In this document: piece after piece, positions 23,869-33,776 of the stretch
Numbering within the stretch: the first letter of the stretch is position 1
Layout of the letters: each line of letters opens with the position of its first letter
Source: Polytrichum commune
Lineage: Eukaryota; Streptophyta; Polytrichopsida; Polytrichales; Polytrichaceae
DNA: 64,000 nucleotides
Assembly: GCA_950295325.1 (NCBI GenBank)
Contig: OX485803.1
Location: forward strand, 74,477,554-74,541,553
Reading direction: 5' to 3'
Program-made: the position numbers and the translations under genes
Notes under the pieces: generated by a model
Database searches by the model: none
What the model saw: the letters and a program-made list of their open reading frames with translations, nothing else
Told to the model about the DNA's origin: nothing

Positions 23869-25404
23869 AAACGTCTGGTATTTGCGGCGGTATATACGGG
23901 TATGTGCAGTCTGTAGTGGACCTGGGAGGTGTAAGGTTGGCGCACAAGAAAATGGTTTGAGCGCGTTCCAGTCAGGTCTGTGGAGCGCACACTTGGATGT
24001 GCCGCAGAAAAGAGCTCTTCTGTGGGGGGAAGAGCTTTAAATACCTTCCCCCCAATGGTTCAAAATCCCTTGGATGCTATTTAAAAAGCGGATTCTTGCC
24101 GCCTACTTTGACCTAACAATATGCCATTCCATCCATACGTAATATATAAATAGCATTATGTATGGAACATGTCTTGTGTGCACGCAACATATTGTAAATC
24201 TGTAAATCCGTCGCACACCTTAGTTGTTACCAAGGTCGCACGAAAATATGTCTATATGTCTATATGTCTATATTTATATGTGTATATATATATAATTTAT
24301 ATTATACTATTATATTGTTTTATATATGGGTTATTATATTATATATATATGGGTTGATGGGTTAACATTGAGTATTAAATTATTTGCGACTAAGGTGTGA
24401 AGTCCAAGTGAATTGATGAAGGTCTAAGTGATATATATATTTATACACACAATGAGGTAAGAGTGGCTAAGAACATATTGTGGAATCCCCTAAAATTGTA
24501 GGTATCATATGATTTACAAAAAAAAAATGCTTGTAATATGGTCACCAAGTGCATGAATACCAATAAAAAGTCGCTTAATCCATAATGGTTTGTGCTAGGT
24601 AGATTGAGGACATTTGGAACTTGAGGCTCACCAAACATTGGCCCATATTAATATGAATCATTGTTGCAATTTATCATTGGTGAAAATTAAAGTTTAATGC
24701 ACTAGTATTCGATCGTTAGTTCAAGTTGACACCTAATTAAATGACTTGACGTCCAATTGGAAATTCACTTTAGATCCACCATGGTGTGGAAATGGATAAC
24801 TAATTTGGAATGGTGCATACAATAGTATGCACTTACAATTATATATTTGTATTATTTGCAATAAGAAGTATGTGCATGACCATAGCTTAAACTGTTGATT
24901 TAAGTTGAAGTCTTAAACCATTCATGTTATAATAAGACTAAGTATGTATTGTGTGATCAAATTGCACTCAAAACTATTAAGGTGAAAGGGCTAGCATTTC
25001 AAAATTCATTCTTCACCCCCTAAACCAATGTTTTATATCAAAATGACAATTATTGGCATGAGTCTAGATTATTATAGTTGCTATGACCCAAATAAAGCAA
25101 TTTCCAATCGATCCAATATTGGTAGACCATTTTGACATGATGCGCATAGACCACAACATGGCCATATATAAGAAAGATTGGTAAGATAAAAAGATGTAGG
25201 ATTTAGGGTTTGGGGTTAGGGTATAGAGTTTGTGAAAGTTGTCTATGTGGTTTCCGGGCTTAGGGTTTAGATCGTTACTTCAATGCATTATATACACAAA
25301 CAATATCGACTCCTAAATAATCCATATCGCACTAACTTAATTTATGGGAAGCTCATACTATCAATTGATACTACTAGCAAAACATGCGACCACATGGCTA
25401 AAAT
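23869..25404. other. Spacer without genes; TATATGTC/TA microsatellite
   Basis: No palindrome copies and no coding region. A microsatellite of TATATGTC and TA units lies at about 24247-24350. A degenerate telomere-like stretch (TTTAGGGTTTGGGGTTAGGG) lies near 25200. Confidence 0.5.
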
Positions 25405-25740
25405 ACACTACACTAAATATGATATTTAGTGTTTGATTGTATAATATAGTGTTGTTACACTATCATGGTCAACACTAAATTTCAATTCTTTGATAATTAG
25501 TGTTGGACATATTAAATGGGCCATCACATTTCCTACTACCATGTCCTTTATGCTTTTATGATTGTTAATTGTTTTTTTCATATTAATTTCCTTACACAAA
25601 ATTTGTGCATGCGACATCCACATATTACCATTATAGTTGAAATTAAGTGTTTGAGTTCGCAATGAATAGTAGTTACTTTCATAGGGTTAGTGATATTTAG
25701 TGTACTATGCGTTTGTATTTAGAATATCTAACACTAAATA
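25405..25740. repeat. MITE-like element, TATTTAGTGT end family
   Basis: The left end, CACTACACTAAATATGATAT followed by TTAGTGT, and the right end, AACACTAAATATCATATTA, are inverted copies. Internal words (TAGTGTT, AACACTAAAT) repeat in both orientations. No coding capacity. Confidence 0.45.
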
Positions 25741-26089
25741 TCATATTAAGGGTGGTTCAAGCTAACACCTCATTAAATTAATAACATCGTATTGAAAATT
25801 GAATTTTCATCCACCTCTTGTGGAGATTCAGATAGCCCCTCTCCACAATTCAAATTGAGTCATTTATATATGTAATATTTATTTGAGGAACCATTGAACA
25901 ACTTTAAAGATGTCTCGTTCATGAAAACGACATTTGCATCTTGGGGATGGAATCTTCATCAAAAACCTACTAAATGACATGAATTGTTAAATACAAATTC
26001 TCTGAACATACTTTTCTAAAATATGTTTACAAGGAATCCTCCCATTTCCTATTTCATTTTTCTTGAACCCTCATCCCTCCATGTCCCCA

Positions 26090-26280
26090 TGCTATCCTGT
26101 CATCCCCATCCCCTCCCCTCCCCATCCCATCCCATCCTCATCCCCTCCCCATCCCATCCCATCCTCATCCCCTCCCCCTCCCCATTCCCTCCCCATTCCC
26201 CCCATCCCCATCCCCCTCCCCCTCCCCATTCCCTCCCCATTCCCCCCATCCCCATCCCCATCCCCCATCCCAGCCCTCGC
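26090..26280. repeat. C-rich tract of CCCCATCC units
   Basis: About 190 bp of CCCATCCC and CCTCCCCATT variants on the + strand, almost without G. It gives long Pro/Ser/His frames that are not genes. It lies about 1.6 kb before the start of the DGQHS gene and could be part of its promoter or a purely simple repeat. Confidence 0.75.
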
Positions 26281-26445
26281 CAGTGGCCGCCGCTTGGAAA
26301 CCCTAGCGGCGCCGGCTACCTCCCCGCGCCCATCTCTCTCCTCCTCATTTGTCATTTGGAGCAGAGGAGGAGAGGAGCTCTTAGGTGCGGCGAAGCCCTT
26401 GCCAATTTTAGAGCCTCATTGTGAATGTTGTTTTGTTGTGTTGTC

Positions 26446-26708
26446 AGAACCTTGAGAGTAGGAAAGCTTGAGAGGTTGAAAGTTATAGAAAGCTTGAGAG
26501 GTTTAGAGTTTTAGAAAGATTGAGAGGTTGAGAGTTTTAGAAAGGTTGAGAGCTTGAGAGTTTCTGAAAGGTTGAGAGCTTGAGAGTTTCTGAAAGGTTG
26601 AGAGCTTGAGAGTTTCTGAAAGGTTGAGAGCTTGAGAGTTTTGGAAAGCTTGAGAGCTTGAGAGTAGGAAAGCTTGAGAGCTTGAGAGTTTCAGAAAGCT
26701 TGAGTTTT
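26446..26708 (+). repeat. 26-bp tandem repeat (GAGAGCTTGAGAGTTTCTGA core)
   Basis: A TTTCTGAAAGGTTGAGAGCT unit repeats every 26 bp at 26561, 26587 and 26613, with degenerate copies on both sides. The purine-rich strand is +. It directly precedes a stretch (26700-26926) that may be the leader of the downstream gene. Confidence 0.75.
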
Positions 26709-26927
26709 CTGAAGCTTGTGAGTTGTGTACATCAGGGTTTGTGTAGGATTTGCATATAAGTTGTGAAGGCTTGAGAGTGTGAGAAAGGAGTGAGGGTAGA
26801 AGAAATTGCAATTGAATTTGCAATTGAAAGCGAATTCAGCGCTTTTGAAAGACAATTTGGTGTGCATTTGTGAGGATTTCTGGATTTCTCAGTAGGAGGC
26901 AGGAGGTTTTGTGTGCAACAATTCAAT
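26709..26927 (+). other. Possible 5' leader exon of the palindrome-associated gene
   Basis: A purine-rich, CT-poor stretch ending in CAACAATTCAAT|GTGAGTAC, a good donor. The next good acceptor in front of a coding start is CTCTGCAG|ATG at 27867. If joined, a ~940-bp leader intron would hold all eight copies of palindrome cluster 2. Only splice signals support this. Confidence 0.35.
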
Positions 26928-27177
26928 GTGAGTACATGTTTCCTTTACAAATCACTCCTTCACAATCTGAAATTGTTGTTTGATGAATTCATTGTGATTT
27001 GTTTTATGCATTATGAGGTATGGCATGTTTTGTATGAAATAACACTTTCCTCTTCATTCTGAATTATCAATCACTGACTCGCAATTTTGTTCTGATTCCA
27101 TTTTTCACTTGTGTTTCATCATTCTGATCACGAGTTGCAGGATCATGAACAATGCAAGATCGCAACATTCATACCAA

Positions 27178-27240
27178 CATATATATGTATATGTACATAT
27201 ACATATACATATATGTACGGATACATGTATATAAATAAAT
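27178..27240. repeat. TA/CATA microsatellite
   Basis: ATATGTACATATACATATAC variants over about 60 bp, itself partly palindromic. Noncoding. Confidence 0.6.
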
Positions 27241-27272
27241 ATACCATTTTCTAATCCCAGATGACCACATTT

Positions 27273-27834
27273 ACGAACGTTCGTTCGTAAATGTGGCGTG
27301 AATACACCCCTTACCCCACAAACATATACGAACGTGCATTTGTAAATACGCACCTCACCCTCCATTTTTACGAACGCACGTTCGTATATTCGTCTATACC
27401 CTGTACATCAGGCAAATCCTCAAATCAAATTACACATACAAAAATACGAACGAACGTTCGTAATCACAAACTATAACAATATACCAAACCCTTCATGGTA
27501 ATTGTCTGCATTCCCTAGTAGCATAATTTACGAACGCACGTTCGTAAATAAGAACTAAAGTATTAATTCACCTATTTAGAAGATACTCATGGAAATTATA
27601 ACAATCCTCGTGGAAATTAGATAACCCTGGACAACTCGTAGACTTGTTTAGAAACAATACGAACGCACGTTCGTAAATTTGTGCCAAATATACCTTAGCA
27701 ACCACATTCTTTACGAACGATCGTTCGTAAATGAAATCAGCGAAGACATCATTAAAACTCCTCACGGGAATCCATAGCCAGCGTTCATTGATTAGTATAT
27801 ACGATTTGCTTGTCAATTACGAACGCTCGTTCGT
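27273..27834. repeat. Palindrome cluster 2: eight copies just upstream of a coding start
   Basis: Perfect 16-mers start at 27273, 27370, 27446, 27530, 27659, 27713 and 27819, and an imperfect copy at 27328. The centres are TT, CA, AA, CA, CA, AT and CT for the perfect ones, so the arms are fixed and the centre is free. Spacing is 42-129 bp. The last copy ends 33 bp before the ATG at 27868. Confidence 0.9.
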
Positions 27835-29172
27835 AAACACAATACTAAATGTTTATGTGCTCTGCAGATGGCTAGACCGAGCAGGAGCGCCATTGAGATG
27901 TTCGCAGTGCAGATAGATCAGCTACCAGAATCAGTGTCCGACCCCAACGGAAACAATAATTATGTCCCCAAGGAGGACTTCATTGGGGAATGGACGGCAC
28001 TGCCAGAGAAGACATCAGACGGTCTTTTCTGTCTTCGCTTTACCTACGAGTTGGAAACGACGCCGGACCAACCAGAGCAATGGGTGCAGATGAAGACTTG
28101 GGAAGTAGAATCAATTGAGGCACAAGGAGATTATGTGATTTTAGACATGAAAAACAAGAAGGATCACATTAACCTCTTGTTAGAGTACAGGAGACATAGT
28201 TTCTCCTACACATACGCAGAAAATAACGTAGTGGTTGATGCCAAACACTTCCTCAAGGACCTCTTCACGAAGTACGCCCTGAGCTCGTACTGGACAGCAA
28301 GGAAGTTGTCCGCGCTCTCATTGAATATCTCCAAGTACAATAGCGCGGTCGCCGAAGCCAACAAGAAGAAGAAAAGCCCACAAAAACCATCCACATCTGG
28401 GGCAGGAGGATCGAGAAGTGCACCCAGGCCGGTGCCTTCCGCGAGCAGGGTGACGGGGGGTCCCAGCCGACATTCCACGCCATCGAAGAGGTCCCGGGAC
28501 GAAATGGAGAGGTCTGGGGTAACAGAGGGCGCTGAGGTGAGCTCTCCTCCCGTGATGCCAACCCCTTTAAAGAAGGGTGAGAATCCAGATGCAGTAAAGG
28601 CAACGAAGATCCTACGAGACTTCAAGAATTACTCGAAGGATTGCTGGCCCATGGGGCGCCACTTCACGTTCAACGTGGACTGCTTCAAGTGCGAAAAGTC
28701 CCCCAACAAGTGGGTGGTAAGGTCTCGCGAGAGCGGTGGGGTGAAGTGGCAGATCAACAACCTCATGAATAACGTCAAGTGGGATAGGTAGACCGTCTGC
28801 GTCATGCCCAAAGGGCTGACATCCTGACCGACAGAGATGGATTGGCCGCGAATCCATAATAGAAAATTCTGGATTATAGATGGTCAGCACAGCTTGGAGG
28901 CATCGCAACAGATCCTCAAGGATGACAACTTCCAGCACGAGCTGAAGGCTGACCTGCGGTACTGGAAGGCGTTCTTGGTCTGGTCGGACGATTGGGACAA
29001 GCTGCGCAAGATTTCAACCTTCCTGAACTCCGGGAACAAAATCAAGGCGTTCGAGGCTTCGTGGGCGGCTAACATAGTGGCTGCGAGAGACATCTGGGTG
29101 GCACATGGATGCCCACCAAAGGAGAGGGAGAATGCCAAGAACCAGTCTCCCCAATGGAAGGTGAGTTTATAA

Positions 29173-29242
29173 ATGAACGTTCGTAAAGTATTGGATTCAC
29201 GAAAACATCAATTACAGACTTAATTTACGAACGTGCGTTCGT
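29173..29242. repeat. Palindrome copies inside intron 29161-29276
   Basis: A perfect copy starts at 29227 (centre TG); a shortened one, ATGAACGTTCGT, lies near 29173. They fill most of a 116-bp intron flanked by AAG|GTGAGT and TTGTGTAG|GC. Confidence 0.8.
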
Positions 29243-30624
29243 ATTATGTGCAACACTGACATCTTGTTTTGTGTAGGCATTTTGCGATGCTATGGTAGAC
29301 AAGTTTTCTTCCATTGATATGAAGTCCACCACCACCAAATCTGTGCTTGAGCATGAAGGGTGAGCTCAGACTGATCTGCTACAACAGGGACACATGGGAC
29401 TTGTGGACCCAGTTTTTTGATGCACACAGCTCGGGCGATTTGGTCAATCCCGACACGAAGGAGAAGTACAACATGGAAAAAACCGGTGAAGGGCCCCCAC
29501 TACTGAGGGAGTTCTTTAGACACCTCCAGGGATTGACGGAGTCAGAGCTGAAGAGGTGTGCGATTCATGTTCTTGGGAACACCGTGGGAAGAAACCTTCC
29601 CTATCCCAAGATCTTTTTGAAGAGGCCAAAGCACAAGCCCGGCACGTACTCTATCAAGGAGTGGTGTGACCACCGGAAGCTGAAGACTGCTGCCATGAGA
29701 GAATTGAGCGTACTCGTACCAGAGTACAAAATCTTTGAAGTCGACGGCGACATCAACTGGCCGCAATGGCAATTGTTAAAGGTTGACTGCAACATCAACG
29801 GAGCCTCCATGTGCAGTCTGGTCAAGGAGCACGCCTCGGTTTTGAAGTTGAAGGGGAATAAAATGACTAAGAAAACCAACACGGATCCCCATGAGGTAAT
29901 GTTGCACATAAAATTTTTGGAGAGGAAGAGGAACGCCACATTCGAAGGAGTGGCAAGGTTTTGCGTGATGACCTCCGGCGTGGAGAGGGTCACATTTTCC
30001 AAGTGGGACGGCACCATCAGCAGGGCCGAGGTGAGGGAGGATCGACGGGGTTGCCCATTTGCCCTGATCGATTTCAGGGGGATCCCGGGTGCGTCAAGGC
30101 AGGGGGGAAGGACATTCCCTTCTACAACCCCTTCATGGCCAAGTTTATGGAGTTCAAATCGCCGGCCATGAGGGAGCCACACGTTTGGCTGTGGATAGTC
30201 GAACAGGAGAAGTTGTCGGTCGTCACAGAGTTGTACGAGCAGAAGATCAAATTCGAGTACAGCATCTTCCACAGCACGTACGTGCCAGCGAAGACGGAGG
30301 GGATCGTGGCCATCAACGAGGCCAGGGGCAACAAGCAGGTGGGAGCGGTCAGCCTGATTTTCTTGACGTACAATGAGCTTAGGGATGGGCGACCGCCTAT
30401 CAAGGCTAACAACACGTTCAAGAAAATCTACAGCATCCCGCATCCCCCTCCCAAGGATCTGCTGCAAGAGACCCTCTACACCGTCTTCCCCGCCCTGGAA
30501 CTCAGGATGGAGTTCTACGTCTCTGTATTGCAAAGTCTGGTTATAAGTGGAGAGACGGTGTACAACGTATGCGGAGGCTCCAAATTCATGTATGCGGCCA
30601 TGGTAAGTTGTCCAGGCTCCATTT

Positions 30625-30795
30625 ACGAACGCTCGTTCGTAAAGTTAACCAACTTCTCAATGTATTGTTTCACAGTCGTTGCACGTGACGCATTCATGTT
30701 TACAAACACTCGTTCGTAAACATAGCCCCCTTCGTAATGTCATGCTTGACAACTCATTGCACGCCACGCTTTGATGTTTACAAACGTGCGTTCGT
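30625..30795. repeat. Three palindrome copies inside intron 30603-30826
   Basis: A perfect copy starts at 30625 (centre CT). Two copies with ACAAACR in the left arm start at 30702 and 30780. The intron (ATG|GTAAGT to TTATCACAG|ATG) is 224 bp and phase 0. Confidence 0.8.
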
Positions 30796-32188
30796 ATTTT
30801 CTGACATTGTTGCTCTCTTATCACAGATGATGGGTCTCGTAGTCAACACATTCGTTGACGTTGTTGACAAAGAAGACTTCAAGATCCACCGTGCGAAGGC
30901 GTCGACGATGGACCTCAAAGACATCTCTATCCCCAGGATGGACTTCAGTATGCCCGCCGACGAGGGCATACCAGCCCACGATTCAAAGGACGACGAGCCC
31001 GCCCCCTCCGCCAACGTGGACGCCATTCTGCAATCCTTCGACATACCCCCGCTTCGGATCTTGCCGCCAACGACAGATCTTCCCGACCCTCAAGGGACGC
31101 CGGGTGGTTATACCGGGTCGTCCGCCGGGACAACCCTGGACATCCTCCCCGCGAGAACGTCTCTTGCGGAGCCTTTCGGAACGCCAGGCGGATGCTCGAC
31201 GTCACAGTCTCCAAGGCCCGCCGTGGTTCCGAAGATGGAAACTCTGGACATCCTCGACCAACGCTCGTATCCATCTTTGGACCTCTTCCGCAACACGAGG
31301 AGGAGGATGAAGAAGACTCCATACGTGGAGTTGCCGCCGGGAGCAATCATCGAGGTCTCGGACGAGGACGAGGGGGACATGGACATCATGGCCGAGCTTG
31401 GGGTGGACTACGACAAGAACAAGCAGGTGAAGGAGGAGGCGCTCACCGTCGTTGAGCTCAACGCCAAGCTTGAGGCGAAGATGAAGGAGGAGATGGTTGC
31501 AGCCCAGGAGGAGAGCGCCAAGCATCTGGCCAGGCTGCAAGAGCAGCTGAGGGATTCAGCGGCCAAAACCGACGCCATCTTCAAGATGCTCAGAAACATG
31601 CAGAGCTTCTATGCGCCGGTCCAGCAACTCTACCCCTTCCCCCCTGAAGGATACCCCTCACAGCCCCCACCTCCAGTCATGTACCAAGGAGGGCCTTCCC
31701 ACCAAACAGCGCCACACCCAACGCCGGCGGGAAGTCCATTGCCCCCGGAGGTGACGGCAACCACCTCAACCTCCCACGATGCAATCACGGCGGTGCTAAG
31801 GGAGGACGAAGATTTACGAACGCGCATTCGTGAATCTTCAGGTCCGGCAGTCCTCACCCCTCCCCCTTCAAGGGTAGGACTGCCCACAGACACTGACGTC
31901 GTCCCAAGGGTTGTAGATAGGCGGGGCGATGACATTGCGCAACACACTGACATGGTCATTGTGGAGGAAACGCAGGGGAGCCCCAATGACGCGGCAGGTC
32001 CACGTGGGATGGACGTGGAGAGCCCTGGCCAGGGACGACATCCATCCCCGCGCATGGAGGATGTCCCCATGGAGAGACTCGACCTTGGCGGGGACGACGA
32101 CGTGGAGCTCATCCAACAAACCCAGTCGTCTCAGGAGGAGCGTCCAACGGATGTCATGGAAGCAGAGGCTACTGCCCCAATGGATATT

Positions 32189-32320
32189 ACGAACGCGCGT
32201 TCGTTAATCAAAGAGGTAACTCATTTCTGAGAATGCCACATGTTTTACAAACGCGCGTTCGTTAATCAAAGAGGTAACTCATTTCTGAGAATGCCACATG
32301 TTTTACAAACGCGCGTTCGT
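32189..32320 (+). repeat. 58-bp tandem repeat, 2.3 copies, each starting with the palindrome
   Basis: Palindromes start at 32189, 32247 and 32305, exactly 58 bp apart. Between them TTAATCAAAGAGGTAACTCA, then TTTCTGAGAATGCCACATG, is repeated almost without change. The first unit contains the end of an open exon (ATCAAAGAG|GTAACT), so the duplication also copied a potential splice donor. Copies 2 and 3 have ACAAACG in the left arm. The duplication is young. Confidence 0.85.
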
Positions 32321-32612
32321 AACATCACTAACCCCGTGTTGTTTTCTTGGCGCTTCAACTCCATCGACATCACGTTGCCTGCGCGAGCCTTTTTCTACGT
32401 GATCCCTTAGGCCGATCAATTTTGTAGGACACTGTATTTTTTCCTTAGGAAACTGTGATAGATTATCACGCGAGACAATCGTACACATTCACCGAATTAA
32501 TATATGAGCAGACGATCTCTGCTCGCATCCCCTCAACTTATTGCATATTCTCGCATCTTGTGTTGTCTATGTTCTTCCGCGTCTTTGCATTCTTTGCTGA
32601 CTCACCTGTCTC

Positions 32613-32761
32613 ACGAACGCTCGTTCGTAAAAATGTGTGACCCCGTCTCGACCTCCTTCGCGAACGAGCGTTCGTATATGTATGTGCATCCGCGCTCACG
32701 AACGAGCGTTCGTAAATGATGCGCACTGCCCTGCAGCCTTCATTCACGAACGGTCGTTCGC
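32613..32761. repeat. Palindrome cluster 3: four copies before the HAD-type exon
   Basis: Perfect copies start at 32613 (centre CT) and 32698 (AG). One-mismatch copies start at 32660 (G for the first A) and 32746 (last base C). They lie within the presumed intron 32216-32897 or in the upstream region of the next gene. Confidence 0.8.
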
Positions 32762-32897
32762 AAGTTTGCCCTTGTGCACATTTGCCTTGCACCCTCCTTA
32801 CTTCCTCCTCTTTTCCCATAATGCATCGTCTTTATTTTCAACGCACAAATTTCATTATTGGATCATAGAATTAAACTAGTCGCGTTGTTCATCACAG

Positions 32898-33665
32898 GAC
32901 CCCCCGGAGATAGGTCGCAACCCCTCGACCAGTGGACCTCGAACCCGGAACAAACCTTTCCTCGTTTTTTACCTCAACGGGGTGTTGTGTCACACCCAAC
33001 ACATCCCCAGGGTTCCCACGCGTCCCTTCCGTCACCCCGACGAAAGGGACTATGACGGCGAGCTCGACACCCTCATAAACCGCAAGGCTGTCCGCGCCCG
33101 TCCTGGCCTGCGGGACTTCCTTCGCGAGGTGGTCGAGTTCGCCCACGTCGTTGTGTGGAGCTCCATGGTCATGGAGAACACGGAGCCCATCGTCGACTTC
33201 TTGTTCCGTGATCTCCCGAGCCCTTGCCTCGTCCTCGGCCAAGAGGAATGCGACGAGCTGTTCGACGAGAAGGGTCAACCGGTGCCCAAGTTTGGCGGTC
33301 GAGGCGGAGGACAACAATTCGTCAAGGTCCTCCGTTCAAGACTCTGGCAAGGCGTCCCCCGTCTGCAGGGGACGCCCCACGGGTGGTGGCCGACTCCTGA
33401 GAACACCGTACTCATCGACGACAGCCCCACCAAGAGCGTCTTGAACCCCCCGGGCAACGTCATCTTCCCGGACACTTGGACCGGCGATAGGCAAGACACA
33501 TTTTTGGTCGATAGGCTAGCCCCCTACCTTAGAAGGCTCGTGCTCCACGCCGGTAGCATCCCATTTTTTGTTAGGTCCAACCCCTTCGGCAATGCGGCGC
33601 TAAGCCCCTGCGATAATGTATATAAGAGCATCATGAGGCTCGCCAAACTCAATAAATTGATTTGA
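32898..33665 (+). CDS. FCP1/NIF-like HAD phosphatase domain, first catalytic Asp replaced
   Basis: After an acceptor (TTCATCACAG|GACC) a 255-codon frame runs to TGA. It has NKPFLVFYLNGVLCHT where FCP1-like proteins have a DxDG or, in a plant subgroup, DLNGVLC motif; here the first Asp is Tyr. Further on come RPGLRDFLREVVEFAHVVVW, the second HAD motif region with WSS, and NTVLIDDSPTKSVLNPPGN, which fits the conserved DDSP motif of NLI-interacting-factor/FCP1 phosphatases. With phase 0 at its start it could be the last exon of the gene beginning at 27868 (joined from 32215), or a separate gene with the four palindromes upstream. Loss of the nucleophile predicts no phosphatase activity. The frame itself is intact, so an inactive domain kept by selection is possible, as is recent decay. 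Confidence 0.6.
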   Translation, partial: DPPEIGRNPSTSGPRTRNKPFLVFYLNGVLCHTQHIPRVPTRPFRHPDERDYDGELDTLINRKAVRARPGLRDFLREVVEFAHVVVWSSMVMENTEPIVDFLFRDLPSPCLVLGQEECDELFDEKGQPVPKFGGRGGGQQFVKVLRSRLWQGVPRLQGTPHGWWPTPENTVLIDDSPTKSVLNPPGNVIFPDTWTGDRQDTFLVDRLAPYLRRLVLHAGSIPFFVRSNPFGNAALSPCDNVYKSIMRLAKLNKLI

Positions 33666-33776
33666 AATTCCTCCATGTCTTTGCTTGTTATCATGTGGTT
33701 CACATATCTAATGCTTGCTCCGTTTTTGGATGTCTTTTGTTGTTGTGATTGTTGTTGTTCTTGTTCTTGCCCATAG

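Larger units (their letters stand above)
27868..32230 (+). pseudogene. Palindrome-associated gene: DGQHS (ParB-like) and methyltransferase-like motifs, disrupted
   Basis: Exon chain read by eye: 27868-29160, 29277-30030, 30078-30602 and 30827-32215 or on to a stop at 32230. Part 1 begins MARPSRSAIEMFAVQIDQL and runs to NVKWDR. In-frame TAG (28789) and TGA (28825) follow, and the frame resumes into RKFWIIDGQHSLEASQQI, which resembles the DGQHR/ParB nuclease-like motif. Exon 2 (AFCDAMVDKF start) changes frame by one base before about 29350. Its main part runs from GELRLICYNRDTWDLW. A 47-bp GTGAGG..TTTCAG segment at 30031-30077 restores the frame. Exon 3 ends SGETVYNVCGGSKFMYAAM and continues MMGLVVNTFVDVVDKED in exon 4, reminiscent of the glycine motif of phage-type DNA methylases (inference). 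The rest of exon 4 is Pro/Ser-rich with a coiled coil (Lys/Glu/Gln-rich, about 31420-31600). Probably a dead copy of a mobile-element gene; the function is unknown. Confidence 0.5.

Noticed and set aside
25198-25275. Interstitial telomere
   Set aside because: Only a few degenerate TTTAGGG-like words, shorter than expected for a real interstitial array.
26023-26455. Long Pro/Ser/His-rich frames
   Set aside because: They arise from the CCCCATCC simple repeat and change only composition between frames.
23057-27834. CRISPR array
   Set aside because: The repeats are palindromes of 16 bp with irregular spacing of 42 to more than 200 bp, in a plant nuclear context with introns and no cas genes.
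28788-28834. 47-bp intron removing the two stops
   Set aside because: Its removal shifts the frame into an early stop and destroys a protein-like stretch, so two nonsense mutations explain the data better.
29601-30533. 310-codon minus-strand frame
   Set aside because: Shadow of the + strand exons of the palindrome gene; no domain and no splice logic.
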